Of a stretch of 64,000 nucleotides of DNA, positions 46,042 through 56,366 are shown in pieces. Every line of letters begins with the position of its first letter. Position 1 is the stretch's first letter. Position numbers and translations under genes: made by a program. This stretch comes from Saliniradius amylolyticus. Lineage in GTDB: Bacteria; Pseudomonadota; Gammaproteobacteria; Enterobacterales; Alteromonadaceae. The stretch covers positions 2,790,001-2,854,000 of the forward strand of contig NZ_CP029347.1 of the NCBI RefSeq assembly GCF_003143555.1. The letters are read 5' to 3'. The notes under the pieces are model-generated. The model was not told the DNA's origin, searched no databases, and saw only the letters and a program-made list of their open reading frames with translations.

Positions 46042-47244
46042 TCAGGTCAGGGCCGGCATACCCGCCTGCCACCAGCCAAGCAAGTCAGACTCAGGCATGG
46101 GCGGTGCGTAATAATAGCCCTGACCGACATGGCAGCCGTTGCGCTTTAGGTAATCCCAGTCTTCTTTCTTTTCGATGCCTTCGGCAACAATACTAAGCCC
46201 AAGTTTATTGCACATAGACAGGGTACTTTCGAAAATGACCTGTAAGTGCTTTTTGCTGGCGATACCTTCTATAAGACTGCGGTCGACTTTAAGCTCGGTG
46301 AAGGGGATCTGGGTCAATTGCTTGACCGACGAATGGCCGGTACCAAAGTCGTCAATGGACAGACCGCAACCGGACAAGCGCAAACGCGTTAGAATGGATA
46401 GCGCCTTTGCCATATCCGTAATCACTTCAGACTCGGTGACCTCAAAAATCATGTGCTCGGTATCAATCTTGGACTGTTGTATTAGATCTAAGACGTCCTG
46501 CGAGAACTGATCATTATCAAAAGACACCGCCGACAGATTGACTGAGACCTTAGTATCCAGGCCTAACTCCATCCAACGCTGTTGCTGCGTCGCCGCCAGT
46601 TGCACCACTTCATAGCTAAGCCGGTCAATCAGGCCATTTTGCTCACATTGAGGGATAAAATCCCCAGGGAAGATGATGTCTCGCTCGCCTCGCCTAAGAC
46701 GCACCAAGGCTTCCACTCCACTGAGTTTGCCGGTTTGCATACTCATTTTAGGCTGGTAGTGTAATACGAAATTCCCTTCATCCAGCGCCTGTTCCAGTTC
46801 TTCCAGAGGCACTGATTTTGAATTTTTCGTCGTATCGGTACTGATGCTTTGACTGGCCTGACGAAAATAATCCTCCATCTGCTGTTTTAGCAATGCCTCT
46901 GTGAGCGGTTTTTGCACTCCTCCCAACACCCACAGGCCCGCTGTTCGCGCCATTAATTCTACGGCGGAGATCAGACTCTGTTCGCGACCACTGACGATAA
47001 TCAGCGCCGAATGCGTCTGACGACTCGCCAACAAGTTAATCATTTCTATACCATTGAGATCCGGCATCTCCAGGTCGCATATTAAAATATCGTAGTCGTG
47101 CTCGCGCTCATCGATCATATCCAACGCGACACGGCCGTTTTCAGCCCCTTCAACTTCAGTGGCGCCGACCGCACAGCACAGATCCATTGTAAATTGCCGC
47201 TGCGCGGCACTGTCTTCAACGACTAATACTGACAATTGTCCCAT
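46042..47244 (-). CDS. REC-EAL response regulator, cyclic-di-GMP phosphodiesterase (RocR-like)
   Basis: Protein of 400 residues. The receiver domain (1-125) has the acidic pair ED10-11 and phospho-acceptor Asp57 (ICDLEMPDLNG). The EAL domain (about 150-395) keeps the catalytic set: EALVRLRRG, the Glu of FEVTES, DDFGTGHSSVKQL, the Lys of LKVDRSL and AEGIEKKED, so active hydrolysis of cyclic-di-GMP is expected. Architecture and length match P. aeruginosa RocR (392). It is the last gene of the che operon, 9 bases after cheB, which suggests that CheA-derived phosphate tunes cyclic-di-GMP. Confidence 0.92.
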   Translation of the reverse strand: MGQLSVLVVEDSAAQRQFTMDLCCAVGATEVEGAENGRVALDMIDEREHDYDILICDLEMPDLNGIEMINLLASRQTHSALIIVSGREQSLISAVELMARTAGLWVLGGVQKPLTEALLKQQMEDYFRQASQSISTDTTKNSKSVPLEELEQALDEGNFVLHYQPKMSMQTGKLSGVEALVRLRRGERDIIFPGDFIPQCEQNGLIDRLSYEVVQLAATQQQRWMELGLDTKVSVNLSAVSFDNDQFSQDVLDLIQQSKIDTEHMIFEVTESEVITDMAKALSILTRLRLSGCGLSIDDFGTGHSSVKQLTQIPFTELKVDRSLIEGIASKKHLQVIFESTLSMCNKLGLSIVAEGIEKKEDWDYLKRNGCHVGQGYYYAPPMPESDLLGWWQAGMPALT

Positions 47245-47253
47245 CGATTCAAC

Positions 47254-48321
47254 CTACTTTGTCTGACTGTACTGGACAATAAGTTCTGCCACACTGTCCA
47301 GAGGAATCACATTACCCTCGGGAACAGCCTGACGCTTGATAGCTTCTTTAGGCATACCGAATACCACACTGGTGGCCTCATCCTGAGCATAGGTCATCGC
47401 GCCGGCCTCACGCATTTCCAGTAGCCCCCTGGCACCATCATCGCCCATACCGGTAAGAATAAAACCAACGGCATTTTTGCCCGCTACCTTGGCGGCGCTT
47501 TTAAATAGCACATCCACTGAGGGACAGTGTCGATTCACTGCAGGCCCGGGCTTAACCCCAACATAGTAAAAGGCGCCGCTGCGTTTAAGGCTCATGTGTT
47601 GCGCTCCAGGGGCAATCAGAGCAAGCCCCGGGCGGACACGGTCGCCGTCTTGCGCTTCCTTTACCTGAATCTGACAGAGCTTATCTAAACGACTGGCGAA
47701 GGCGGCGGTAAATTTCTCCGGCATGTGCTGGACAATCACCATGCCTGGTGCAGTCACCGGCAAACGTGTGAGAATCTGCTCCAATGCCGAGGTGCCTCCG
47801 GTAGAGGTACCAATGCACATGACGCTCTCGGTAGTCTTGGCCATCGAGGTACGTTTGACAACGGGCGTTCTATGCTCGCGGTCGTTACCACTACCCACCT
47901 TAGCATTCTTAGGCTTAGCCTGGGCGGCGGTACGCACCGCCTCCACCAGCTGAGCCTTGGTGCTCTGCAGGAAGCCCTTAACACCAACCTGGGGCTTAGT
48001 AAAAATCGACACGGCACCCGCACTCATGGCCTCCAGAGTGGTTTCGGCACCTTCCTCGGTCAGCGAGGAACAGATCACCACAGGCGTGGGCCGCGAGGCC
48101 ATAATCTTTCGCAGGAAGGTAATGCCGTCCATGCGTGGCATTTCCACATCCAGAGTAATGACATCTGGCCAGTTGCCACGCATTTTATCCACGGCAAAAT
48201 ACGGGTCCGCCGCCGCACCGATCACCTCGATATCCGGCTGCTCATCCAGAATACTGGTCAGCATCTGACGGACAACCGCCGAGTCGTCGACCACTAATAC
48301 ACGAATCTTGTCTTTACTCAT
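47254..48321 (-). CDS. cheB: CheB, receptor methylesterase/deamidase
   Basis: Protein of 355 residues. Receiver domain with DD12-13 and Asp58 ([12 protein letters not shown]), linker, then the CheB domain. The catalytic triad is the Ser of [12 protein letters not shown], the His of [10 protein letters not shown] and the Asp of [14 protein letters not shown]. It removes methyl groups from chemoreceptors and deamidates glutamines. Overlaps cheD by 4 bases. Confidence 0.97.
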   Translation of the reverse strand: MSKDKIRVLVVDDSAVVRQMLTSILDEQPDIEVIGAAADPYFAVDKMRGNWPDVITLDVEMPRMDGITFLRKIMASRPTPVVICSSLTEEGAETTLEAMSAGAVSIFTKPQVGVKGFLQSTKAQLVEAVRTAAQAKPKNAKVGSGNDREHRTPVVKRTSMAKTTESVMCIGTSTGGTSALEQILTRLPVTAPGMVIVQHMPEKFTAAFASRLDKLCQIQVKEAQDGDRVRPGLALIAPGAQHMSLKRSGAFYYVGVKPGPAVNRHCPSVDVLFKSAAKVAGKNAVGFILTGMGDDGARGLLEMREAGAMTYAQDEATSVVFGMPKEAIKRQAVPEGNVIPLDSVAELIVQYSQTK

Positions 48322-48800
48322 GCCGTCTTAACCCCACTGAAGGTCTCTACATTAACTTCACCACTGTCGGCATTGAACTTAACCCGGCGGCCATTGATGC
48401 CCCCCACATCCTGTAGGGATATGGAGTAGCCATAATGCTCAAGGAAACGAAAACCGTAGTCGACATTACGCTCACCAACCCGGTAATGGGCTGACAGTCC
48501 CTGAGCGTTGGCGCTTGTCGCGCCTCCAATCAAACTCACTTCAAGTTCAGCAGGGTCTATCCCGCGTCTCAGAACGTGTTTATGAAAGCTCGGCAAGATA
48601 AAGCTGCCATAACGCCCTACCAGTTCAGGACTGGGACGTGAGGTTTCGCCCACCATCAAGTAGTGGCACATGGCATAAAAACGCTTAGCCGGATCAAACA
48701 TGATCACCGATACGCAGGACCCCAATACCGTTGAATAAAGGCGCTGACTGGCATTACCGATAACAAACTCGCCTGGGGCGAGATACACTTTCTTATTCAT
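48318..48800 (-). CDS. cheD: CheD, receptor glutamine deamidase
   Basis: Protein of 160 residues. [11 protein letters not shown] contains the catalytic Cys, YAMCHYLM the His, and [13 protein letters not shown] and [14 protein letters not shown] complete the CheD fold. It deamidates chemoreceptor glutamines and can interact with CheC-type phosphatases. Between cheR (6 bases) and cheB (4-base overlap). Confidence 0.95.
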   Translation of the reverse strand: MNKKVYLAPGEFVIGNASQRLYSTVLGSCVSVIMFDPAKRFYAMCHYLMVGETSRPSPELVGRYGSFILPSFHKHVLRRGIDPAELEVSLIGGATSANAQGLSAHYRVGERNVDYGFRFLEHYGYSISLQDVGGINGRRVKFNADSGEVNVETFSGVKTA

Positions 48801-48806
48801 GAGTTC

Positions 48807-49619
48807 CTATGGCTTGTAGTGATAGCATCCGGCTTTTACCTGCTTTAAACGCTCGTCATATCCACTGATACTTTCCGAGTGCCCCACCAGTAACCAACCA
48901 TTAGGCTTCAGGTTTTTGATGACGTTCTGCACTATCTTTTGCTTGTCCGGTAAAGAAAAGTAAATCAATACGTTACGTAAGAAGACCACATCAAAGGGCC
49001 CCAAACGACGTTCGGGATTGATCAAGTTCAGGGTACCGAAATTCACTTTACTGCGAAGCTCATTCCGAATCCGGAACAGTCCCGCATCCTTGCCTTTCCC
49101 CTTTACACAACTCTCCTTTAAATATTCCAGCGGGATTTTTTTTGCCGCGGATAAGGGATAAATGCCCCGCTTTGCATCCTCTACTACCTCGGTATTGATG
49201 TCAGTTCCCTCTATTTCCCACTGGCCATGCTTGCCGAAATAGCGACTAAGAATAAACGCCGTGGTATACGCTTCCTCTCCGGTAGAGGATGCGGCACTCC
49301 AGACTTTAAATGGTTTTCGTGGGTCGGTATCCGGTAAGATGCGCTGCTCTAAAAAGTCATAGTGAGGCTTTTCCCGGAAAAAATAGGTTTCGTTGGTGGT
49401 CAACAGATTGATCGCCACCTGGTGCTCCACCCCGTTTTCTGCCGACTCTAACAGCTCAATATAAGCTCGAAAGTCAGTTAGTGATAACTGGCGCAAGCGT
49501 TTTTGCAAACGCCCACTGACCAAGGTTTTTTTTATGTCACCGAGATGAATACCGGCCTTGCGATATAACCAATCCCGGATAACGCCAAAGTCACGGTCTG
49601 ACAGAACAACTGAATCCAC
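48807..49619 (-). CDS. cheR: CheR, receptor methyltransferase
   Basis: Protein of 270 residues that methylates chemoreceptor glutamates with S-adenosylmethionine. N-terminal helical domain (LTTNETYFFREKPHYDFLEQ), SAM-binding VWSAASSTGEEAYTTAFIL, EGTDINTEVVEDA and VVFLRNVLIYFSLPDKQKIV. No C-terminal pentapeptide-binding extension beyond the usual fold is obvious. Lies 32 bases after an mcp gene on the same strand. Confidence 0.96.
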   Translation of the reverse strand: MDSVVLSDRDFGVIRDWLYRKAGIHLGDIKKTLVSGRLQKRLRQLSLTDFRAYIELLESAENGVEHQVAINLLTTNETYFFREKPHYDFLEQRILPDTDPRKPFKVWSAASSTGEEAYTTAFILSRYFGKHGQWEIEGTDINTEVVEDAKRGIYPLSAAKKIPLEYLKESCVKGKGKDAGLFRIRNELRSKVNFGTLNLINPERRLGPFDVVFLRNVLIYFSLPDKQKIVQNVIKNLKPNGWLLVGHSESISGYDERLKQVKAGCYHYKP

Positions 49620-49651
49620 TCGTGCGATTCCTCTATGTCATCAATCCAGAA

Positions 49652-51322
49652 TCAGAAGTTCTCAAAGTCAAAGTCATCGTCTTTCGATGCCTGCGTTTGC
49701 TTGCCAGCACTCTGATTCTGGTTAGAACCAGCCGCCTTGTCTTCCGTTCTACTCGACTTGCCCGCGGATGGTCGTTTCACATAGGAGGATGAACGACTCC
49801 GGGTATTCAGCTTGTTACTGTCTACCTGAAAAAACTCCATCATTTCCTGTAATTCTACAGCCTGGCCAGTCAGTTCCTCAGACGTGGACGACAGCTCTTC
49901 GGAAGATGCTGCGTTTTGCTGCGTAGCATTGGTGATCTGGCCTATAGCAGAATTAATTTCCTCTGCCCCGGTGGCCTGCTCACTGCTGGCTGCGGCGATT
50001 TCCTGAACCAATTCGGCGGTTTTCTGAATCGACGGAACAATTTCTTCCAGCAGCTTGCCAGCGTCTTCAGCTAAGCCCACAGAGCTGGTAGCCACTTCAC
50101 CGATCTCCTGAGCTGCGGTTTGACTGCGTGCCGCAAGCTTACGCACTTCAGCCGCCACAACAGCAAAGCCTCGGCCATGTTCACCAGCGCGACCGGCCTC
50201 AATGGCGGCGTTTAACGCCAGCAAGTTAGTCTGATAGGCAATATCGTCGATAATGCTGATCTTATCCGCGATCTGGCGCATGGCAGAAACCGTTTCCTTA
50301 ACCGCTTCGCCGCCTTTGATGGCGTCCTGTGCACTCTTGTTGGCTATACCATCCGTTACCTTAGAATTCTCATTATTCTGGTTGATGGACGCACTCATCT
50401 CTTCCATGGACGCCGATGTTTCTTCTACGCTGGAGGCTTGCTCAGAGGCCGCCTGACTGATGGACTGAGAGGTTGCGCTCATTTGCTCTGAGGCTGAGGA
50501 AAGGTTGTCTGCTGACGCACGTACCTGGGCGATAATATCGCTCAGCTTCTCAACCATGCGGTTAATAGCCGCCAACATGCTTGAGTTATCGCCGGGATTA
50601 AGATCGATTTTAACCGTCAGATCCCCATTTGCTACGGCGTTTACTACCCGCTCAGCGTAAGCAGGTTCACCCCCCAATTGTTTGACCAGACTGCGGGTAA
50701 TGATCACACTCAGCACAATACTGACAATAATACTCACCGCGATGAGTATGATGTTGATGGTCATAGAGGTCGTATAACTTGCCGCTGAATCGTTGTATTC
50801 CTGCTCGGCCACTTTCAACTGCACTTCTACCAGGGCGGAAAAACGATCAGAAACCGGTTCAATTACCGGATAAAGACGGTTCAGCACAAAGCTCTCTAAC
50901 GCTATCTCATTGCGGTTCTCGAACATGCGCAGCAGGTCATTAACCGCATCATCGGCGTCTCTGAGTAACGGCTTTATTTCATTGACCAGGCGCTGTTCCT
51001 CAGAAACAAGTTGTGTCGCCAGGTAGGCACTCCAGCGTTGCTGGATAACGTCTCTGGCCTGTTCGACGTTATCGGCGCCCTTATCCCACGACATGCCGCC
51101 GTTACGAACTTTATGGGCGGTGTCGACAATATTTACCGCATACATATCGGCGATGGTCTTCAGGTCTCTCAACGGCACGACTCGGTCTTTATACACCGTA
51201 GTCATTGCATCGTGCTCGCCCTTCATACCGATAATGCCCATCAAACCGGCAATGATCAGCAGAGCAGTTAACACACTTGCCATCAAGGCAAGACGAACCG
51301 CAACTTTCATATTCTTAAACAT
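49652..51322 (-). CDS. methyl-accepting chemotaxis protein, 4HB sensor
   Basis: Chemoreceptor of 556 residues. Helix 1 (about 10-30), periplasmic four-helix bundle sensor (about 32-188), helix 2 (about 189-212), HAMP, and a signalling domain with tip region [22 protein letters not shown]. Its C-terminal tail is rich in Ser, Lys and Gln and ends DDFDFENF; this acidic-aromatic end could act as a tether for CheR or CheB, but that is inference. Embedded in the che operon between cheW and cheR. Confidence 0.92.
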   Translation of the reverse strand: MFKNMKVAVRLALMASVLTALLIIAGLMGIIGMKGEHDAMTTVYKDRVVPLRDLKTIADMYAVNIVDTAHKVRNGGMSWDKGADNVEQARDVIQQRWSAYLATQLVSEEQRLVNEIKPLLRDADDAVNDLLRMFENRNEIALESFVLNRLYPVIEPVSDRFSALVEVQLKVAEQEYNDSAASYTTSMTINIILIAVSIIVSIVLSVIITRSLVKQLGGEPAYAERVVNAVANGDLTVKIDLNPGDNSSMLAAINRMVEKLSDIIAQVRASADNLSSASEQMSATSQSISQAASEQASSVEETSASMEEMSASINQNNENSKVTDGIANKSAQDAIKGGEAVKETVSAMRQIADKISIIDDIAYQTNLLALNAAIEAGRAGEHGRGFAVVAAEVRKLAARSQTAAQEIGEVATSSVGLAEDAGKLLEEIVPSIQKTAELVQEIAAASSEQATGAEEINSAIGQITNATQQNAASSEELSSTSEELTGQAVELQEMMEFFQVDSNKLNTRSRSSSYVKRPSAGKSSRTEDKAAGSNQNQSAGKQTQASKDDDFDFENF

Positions 51323-51340
51323 ATATCCCCCAGTCTTACC

Positions 51341-51856
51341 CTATTCTGAAACCACGTTGTCGATAATGGCGGCCATTTCTTCTACCGATAGCACCTTGTC
51401 CCCATGCAGCAGAATGACAAACTGTTCACCCACATTAACCACTCCCTGAATAAACTGAGCTCGGATCTTGGCTCCGAATGTTGGCGGAGGCTCGATTTGC
51501 GAAGGCTCAATCTCCAATACTTCGTTTACCGCATCCACCACCACTCCCATCGTCACTCTGGTGTCTTCATGAGGCACTTCCAGAATCACGATGCAGCTAC
51601 GATGTTGAATTTCGGTGGCATCCTTACCGAAACGTAATGACAGGTCGATCACCGGTACCACATCACCGCGCAGGTTCAGTACTCCTTTAACAAAGTCAGG
51701 CATCAGAGGAATCCCCGTAACATTGCTGTACTCGATGATTTCCTTCACCGAGTTAATATTGATGCCGTAGTGCTCTCCTTTGAGCACAAAGGTCAAATAC
51801 TGATGCAAGTGACTCCCCTCCGTTTCAAGTTCACTTAGCTGATTAAGTTCACTCAT
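51341..51856 (-). CDS. cheW: CheW, chemotaxis coupling protein
   Basis: Protein of 171 residues, one SH3-like CheW domain. YLTFVLKGEHYGININSVKEI, MPDFVKGVLNLRGDVVPVIDL and the central MGVVVDAVNEVLEI are diagnostic. It links chemoreceptors to CheA. The ATG overlaps the cheA stop by 4 bases. Confidence 0.95.
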   Translation of the reverse strand: MSELNQLSELETEGSHLHQYLTFVLKGEHYGININSVKEIIEYSNVTGIPLMPDFVKGVLNLRGDVVPVIDLSLRFGKDATEIQHRSCIVILEVPHEDTRVTMGVVVDAVNEVLEIEPSQIEPPPTFGAKIRAQFIQGVVNVGEQFVILLHGDKVLSVEEMAAIIDNVVSE

Positions 51857-54039
51857 GCTTCACCTTTAGTCACCTTGGTGACAGTTGTTGCGTAACGATG
51901 ACTCTCGCGACTGGAGGCCAGCTCGATCAATTGCGGCACATCCACAATAAAGCCAATATCTCCCGAGCCCAGGATGGTGGTCCCCCCAATTCCCTTGATC
52001 GCCCGAAACATCTCACTCATGGGCTTGATCACCGCCTGTAACTCACCATGCAGCTCATCCACCACAATACCGGCTTTCTGCTCGCCAAAGTGCACAACCA
52101 CTATGTGTTCCCGGTCGACCTTACCGGCTGGCAGCTCAAGAATTTCTCTCAGCTTCACGAAAGGTAAAACTTCGTTGCGCAAGTTCAGATAATTGCGGTC
52201 CTCTGACAGCTGCTCAGCGGTAAATTCCAGGCATTCCTGAATCATATTGACCGGTATCACGAAAGGCTTGTCGCCCACCGACACCTGGAACCCATCAATG
52301 ATGGCCAGGGTCAGCGGCACCCGTATACGGAAGGTCGTTCCCTTTTCCAACTTAGACTCTATCGACACCTGACCGCGGAGCTCTTCAATATTTCGTTTAA
52401 CCACGTCCATCCCCACACCACGACCCGATAAGTTTGTTACTGCCTCGGCTGTGGAAAAACCGGGTTCGAAGATGAGTTTGTAAGTTTCCTCTTCGGTTAA
52501 ACTGGCATCCGGACTGATCACCTCACGCTCAATGGCTCTGGCACGCAACTTTTCCGGATCCAGGCCAGCGCCATCATCAATGATTTCAATTACTACCGCG
52601 CCGGCTTCATGGTAGGCTTTTAAATGCAGGTTCCCTGCTGCAGGCTTACCCCGATACTGACGCAACTCCCGGGGTTCAATGCCATGGTCGATGGCATTGC
52701 GGACAATATGCATAAGAGGGTCGGACAGCTTCTCGACCATCGTCTTGTCCAGCTCAGTTTCGGAACCAGAAATATGCAGCTCTATTTCTTTACCCAGTTC
52801 TTTGGATACGTCACGGACAATACGTTTTAAACGACCAAAGGACTCGCCCACCTGAACCATCCGCAAACTAAGGGCGCCATCGCGAATTTGTTCGATCAGA
52901 TAAAACATACTGCCGAAGGATTCGGACAACTTTTCGTCTTCTTGCTGCTTGACCAGGATCTCGTTGGCCGCCCCTGAAGTCACCAGCTCACCAATCAGGC
53001 CGATCAGGTGATCCAGCTTTCTTGAGTCCACCTTCAAAAACTGCATCTTCACCGGCCGCTTATGCGAGGCTGATTTCTGCTTACTTAAAGCCGACTCCAC
53101 CATTTCCTTATTGACGGCCCCCTGTTTGACCAGAGTTTCTCCCAGAGGCTCGGCCTCGTTACTTTGCTGCAAGGACTCGCGCTGCGTATTCAGCGCCTGC
53201 TGCAATTCTCTTCGGGTCACCGCGCCGGCATTCACCAAAACCTCACCAACCCGCTCATCATCTCCTTCATAACTGGATACTTTCTCCAGATAGGTATTGG
53301 GGGCCCCGATACGAACAACGCTGTTCTCCTGAATAAACTCGAACACCTCTTCGATGTCCTGCTTGCTGGCATCGGACTCCAGTTCAATCTCGACACTCAG
53401 ATAGCAGGACTCCGGATCGAACTCATCCACCGATTCCGGAAAGCGAGTCTTAAGCTTTACGTCGGCAATGCAGCCCAGTGTTTGCAGAAAACGCAACTGA
53501 GAACAGGGATCCATGCCATCGCGAAACACATCCTCGCCATACTCAATGCGGATATGCCAGAAGCTGTCATACCCTTCAGGCTTCTCGCCTGGCTGTTCAA
53601 CCTCATGGTCATCCGCGGCCTCCAGCTCGCTGGCTTCATCACTCGCGCCCTGGCCTTCTAATACCCTTGCCAGTTTAGTGAGCAAGGCTTCGCCCTCGGC
53701 TCTCGGCGGCTCTTGCTCAGGTTCCGATAATGACTGAATCAATCCCTGCATATGCCGGTGGCAGTCCAGCATTAATTCCAGCAGGCTTTCATCCAGTTCT
53801 AGCTGGCCGGCACGCACCTTATCCAGTGCGTTTTCCACACTGTGTGTGAAAGCAACAATATTGTCGTAACCGAATAACCCCGCAGAGCCTTTAATGGTAT
53901 GGGCCGCCCTGAAAATGGCGTCAATATGCTCTTCGACACTGACCTCTCCGCTCTCTATCTCGAGCAGGCAACTTTCCATGGTCTCAAGCAGTTCTTCCGC
54001 TTCATTGATGAACAGTTGCTGGGCCTGATCCATATCCAT
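51853..54039 (-). CDS. cheA: CheA, chemotaxis histidine kinase with MshEN-like inserts
   Basis: Protein of 728 residues. The HPt domain has the phosphorylated His47 (AAHTIKGSAG). A linker and a ~100-residue P2-like domain follow (about 160-255). Residues 264-286 and 299-321 form two copies of a V/LGE-x-LV-x2-GAV-x4-L/V-x2-AL-x2-Q motif. Dimerisation (about 330-400) and the HATPase domain follow (VRNAIDHGIE N box; DDGAGLDPEKL; GRGVGMDVVK), then the C-terminal CheW-like domain. It passes phosphate to CheY, CheB and probably REC-EAL. Head of cheA-cheW coupling. Confidence 0.97.
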   Translation of the reverse strand: MDMDQAQQLFINEAEELLETMESCLLEIESGEVSVEEHIDAIFRAAHTIKGSAGLFGYDNIVAFTHSVENALDKVRAGQLELDESLLELMLDCHRHMQGLIQSLSEPEQEPPRAEGEALLTKLARVLEGQGASDEASELEAADDHEVEQPGEKPEGYDSFWHIRIEYGEDVFRDGMDPCSQLRFLQTLGCIADVKLKTRFPESVDEFDPESCYLSVEIELESDASKQDIEEVFEFIQENSVVRIGAPNTYLEKVSSYEGDDERVGEVLVNAGAVTRRELQQALNTQRESLQQSNEAEPLGETLVKQGAVNKEMVESALSKQKSASHKRPVKMQFLKVDSRKLDHLIGLIGELVTSGAANEILVKQQEDEKLSESFGSMFYLIEQIRDGALSLRMVQVGESFGRLKRIVRDVSKELGKEIELHISGSETELDKTMVEKLSDPLMHIVRNAIDHGIEPRELRQYRGKPAAGNLHLKAYHEAGAVVIEIIDDGAGLDPEKLRARAIEREVISPDASLTEEETYKLIFEPGFSTAEAVTNLSGRGVGMDVVKRNIEELRGQVSIESKLEKGTTFRIRVPLTLAIIDGFQVSVGDKPFVIPVNMIQECLEFTAEQLSEDRNYLNLRNEVLPFVKLREILELPAGKVDREHIVVVHFGEQKAGIVVDELHGELQAVIKPMSEMFRAIKGIGGTTILGSGDIGFIVDVPQLIELASSRESHRYATTVTKVTKGEA

Positions 54040-54048
54040 AAGCGACTC

Positions 54049-54375
54049 CTAGTGTTCTGCCTGCGATCCAGAATGGTCGGCGAAATCCTCAGGTATCTGA
54101 TACAAATTAAATACCTGAGTAATGACATCGTTGTCACCCAGAATTAGTGAAAACTCCCTGTCCGCCTTGATCATCTGCTGCAGTAGCCAAAGCACCAATT
54201 GCAGTCCTGCCGAATCAAAGTCCTGCACGGCAGTTAGGTCCAACAGCACTTTGTCTGTCTTGGCTGCCAGTACCGGCTTTGTCGCCTCAGCGCATTCCGC
54301 CACATTGAATATGGTCAGCTCTTGATCCGCTTCTATCACGCTAAAGTCGGCTTTCTGCGAACAGGTAAATGCCAT
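54049..54375 (-). CDS. STAS-domain protein
   Basis: Protein of 108 residues, single STAS domain: VLLDLTAVQDFDSAGLQLVL with Ser55 at the position phosphorylated in SpoIIAA-like proteins. STAS genes next to cheA are known in Shewanella-type che clusters and may tune the array, but a defined role is not established. Between cheY (8-base gap) and cheA (9-base gap). Confidence 0.88.
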   Translation of the reverse strand: MAFTCSQKADFSVIEADQELTIFNVAECAEATKPVLAAKTDKVLLDLTAVQDFDSAGLQLVLWLLQQMIKADREFSLILGDNDVITQVFNLYQIPEDFADHSGSQAEH

Positions 54376-54383
54376 ACACCCCC

Positions 54384-54752
54384 CTAGGGAAGAATCAACT
54401 TATTGACCGCCGCCAACATCTGATCTGCTTTAAAGGGCTTGACCACCCAGGCTCTGGCCCCCGCTGCCTTACCGGCGGCTTTTTTCTCCTCAGCACCTTC
54501 CGTTGTCAGCATGATCACTGGCGTGAATTTATAGGCTGGCAGCTTTTTCATCTCGCTGACAAAGGTAATACCATCCATATTGGGCATATTGACGTCGGAT
54601 ATCACCAGATGAATTTTCTTACCATCCAGCTTGGAAAGAGCATCCTTACCGTCGACGGCTTCGATCACATCAAAGCCCGCGCCCTTCAGGGCAATACCAA
54701 CAACCTGTCGAATGCTGACAGAATCGTCGACGATCAGTATGGTTTTAGCCAT
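54384..54752 (-). CDS. cheY: CheY-type response regulator
   Basis: Protein of 122 residues, single receiver domain: ILIVDDSVSIRQVV (Asp9, Asp10), phospho-acceptor Asp53 in VISDVNMPNMDG, the Thr of MLTTEGAEEKK and the Lys of WVVKPFKADQM. Near the start of the che operon. No cheZ phosphatase gene is present in the window. Confidence 0.93.
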   Translation of the reverse strand: MAKTILIVDDSVSIRQVVGIALKGAGFDVIEAVDGKDALSKLDGKKIHLVISDVNMPNMDGITFVSEMKKLPAYKFTPVIMLTTEGAEEKKAAGKAAGARAWVVKPFKADQMLAAVNKLILP

Positions 54753-54787
54753 AAAGACGTTGTCTCCTAGTTTTCGTAGTTCTTAGG

Positions 54788-56008
54788 TTAAAAGAAGGTG
54801 ATCTCATCTTCCTTCTGAGCCCTCTGGTTTTGATGGCTTCCTCCATCATGCAGTGCTGCCTGTTCCATGGTGGTATAGGTGCTCTTAAGCTCACCCAGCC
54901 ATTCGTTCACATTCACCAGCGTCACATCCTGCCCACGCTGATAGGCGTCCCGATGGTCTTCCAAACGTTCCGTCAACCGGCTCATATCCTGCTCAACATG
55001 CCCCATAATCTGGGATACCCGATCCTGGAACTGAAGACCCACCAGAACAGCATTAATATCCTGTTGCACAGACTCGTTGGTACTCTCCAAATCCTGTGCC
55101 GACTGAATGATGCTCTCACCAACCTGATGAAACCGTTGGATTACCCCAGAGACTTTTTCTTCTGCATCTGCCAGATGCTTTTCATCTTCCCCAGCCAGTT
55201 CATTGGTGCGGGAGAGAGTTTTTTGTAAGGTACTGTTGGCCTGCTCAATACGTTTGGTAATGCGAGCCCCGGTTTCACCTGACCGGGTAGAGAGTGTGCG
55301 CACTTCATCAGCCACCACCGCAAACCCTCGACCTTGCTCACCCGCTCGGGCAGCCTCAATGGCAGCATTTAACGCCAAAAGATTGGTTTGCGAAGCAATA
55401 CCAGCGACCTCAGCACCCATTTCCATTAATTCATCCGTAATCGCCGCCAGTTCACCGATCTCTTTTAATAACTCGTCTCGATTGACCATCGCATGACGCA
55501 ACACCTCGGTGATCTGCTTGAGATCCTGCTCGGCCGCATTAATCACCTGACTGAGTCCCTGCTGTCCGTCCATCCCCTGAGTAGAGGAGTGGGAAGCTTT
55601 TACCGAGGCCTGGAGGCGATCGTTAATCTGAGTGAAGTTCTGCACCAGGTCGTTAATATTGGTTTCGACCTGATCACTGACCAACTCTTGCAGGCCCTTC
55701 CACAAAGGCACCAGAGCCAGAAATAATTCCTGATAATTTTGTACCAGAGCCTCGGCCTGAGAAGCTTCTGAATCCGGTTTTTCCACCTGTTGGGCCAGCG
55801 CTTGCTGATAGGTTTGCCATTGGGAGTAGTCTGTAAACAGGGCTGTTACTAACAAGCCTAGACTTAAAATCACTAATAAGCTTGTGACCAGAGTCATACC
55901 TTGTAACACCAGTAACGCCAGTGCGGGGAGCACTATGGCCATTAGGGTTAACCAGAGTGAAGGTCGCTGGAAATACCCGTTTCCCGAGGGTTGTTGCGCA
56001 TGATTCAT
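54788..56008 (-). CDS. membrane chemoreceptor-like protein lacking a periplasmic sensor
   Basis: Protein of 406 residues. Two adjacent membrane helices (about 16-60) separated by almost no loop, no HAMP domain, then a coiled coil with the chemoreceptor tip [21 protein letters not shown] and [13 protein letters not shown]. It would sense from the cytoplasmic or membrane side. First gene of the che operon, preceded by a candidate sigma-28 promoter. Confidence 0.88.
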   Translation of the reverse strand: MNHAQQPSGNGYFQRPSLWLTLMAIVLPALALLVLQGMTLVTSLLVILSLGLLVTALFTDYSQWQTYQQALAQQVEKPDSEASQAEALVQNYQELFLALVPLWKGLQELVSDQVETNINDLVQNFTQINDRLQASVKASHSSTQGMDGQQGLSQVINAAEQDLKQITEVLRHAMVNRDELLKEIGELAAITDELMEMGAEVAGIASQTNLLALNAAIEAARAGEQGRGFAVVADEVRTLSTRSGETGARITKRIEQANSTLQKTLSRTNELAGEDEKHLADAEEKVSGVIQRFHQVGESIIQSAQDLESTNESVQQDINAVLVGLQFQDRVSQIMGHVEQDMSRLTERLEDHRDAYQRGQDVTLVNVNEWLGELKSTYTTMEQAALHDGGSHQNQRAQKEDEITFF

Positions 56009-56068
56009 TAAGCTCTTCTTCCACTAAATAAAGCCCCTTCCAAGAGGCAAAAAAACCCAGCGACTGCT

Positions 56069-56095
56069 GTAACGGCATCTTTCCATTAGATTTTA
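56069..56095 (-). promoter_or_regulatory. candidate sigma-28 (FliA) promoter of the che operon
   Basis: Read on the minus strand: TAAAATCT, exactly 11 bases, then GCCGTTAC. Each half matches the FliA consensus (TAAAGTTT, GCCGATAA) at 6 of 8 positions with the right spacing. The expected start is about 50 bases before the first mcp gene. Sigma-28 control is typical of chemotaxis genes. Confidence 0.5.
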
Positions 56096-56348
56096 GTATT
56101 CCATATAATCTATAGCATGTCATACAGGAGTTGATGAAATTTTGACTAATAAACCTAAGAGTTAAGGGAAAGACAGCGAACAGTGTTATATTATTTAATA
56201 ACTGATAGACTCGAAGCGTTTGCCTGACAAGCGCATATGAAGGCTGGGCGATAAAGATTTTCATGGCCGCAGAGAGTGCCCTAGCTGTCAATCTTTAGTA
56301 TGTTTAATAGCACACTTAGAGACACCTAGCAGAATACCGAAAAACGAC

Positions 56349-56366
56349 ATTTGATCTGTATCAAAT
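56349..56366. promoter_or_regulatory. FNR/EtrA-type box
   Basis: ATTTGAT-CTGT-ATCAAAT is a perfect palindrome containing the exact FNR consensus TTGAT-N4-ATCAA. It is about 160 bases before the PilZ gene and 340 from the che operon start, so oxygen-dependent control of one or both is possible. Confidence 0.6.

Noticed and set aside
55674-56291. Minus-strand open frame of 205 codons spanning the che-PilZ gap and the first mcp gene
   Set aside because: Most of it lies in another frame of the chemoreceptor gene; composition is low-complexity and no family motif is visible.
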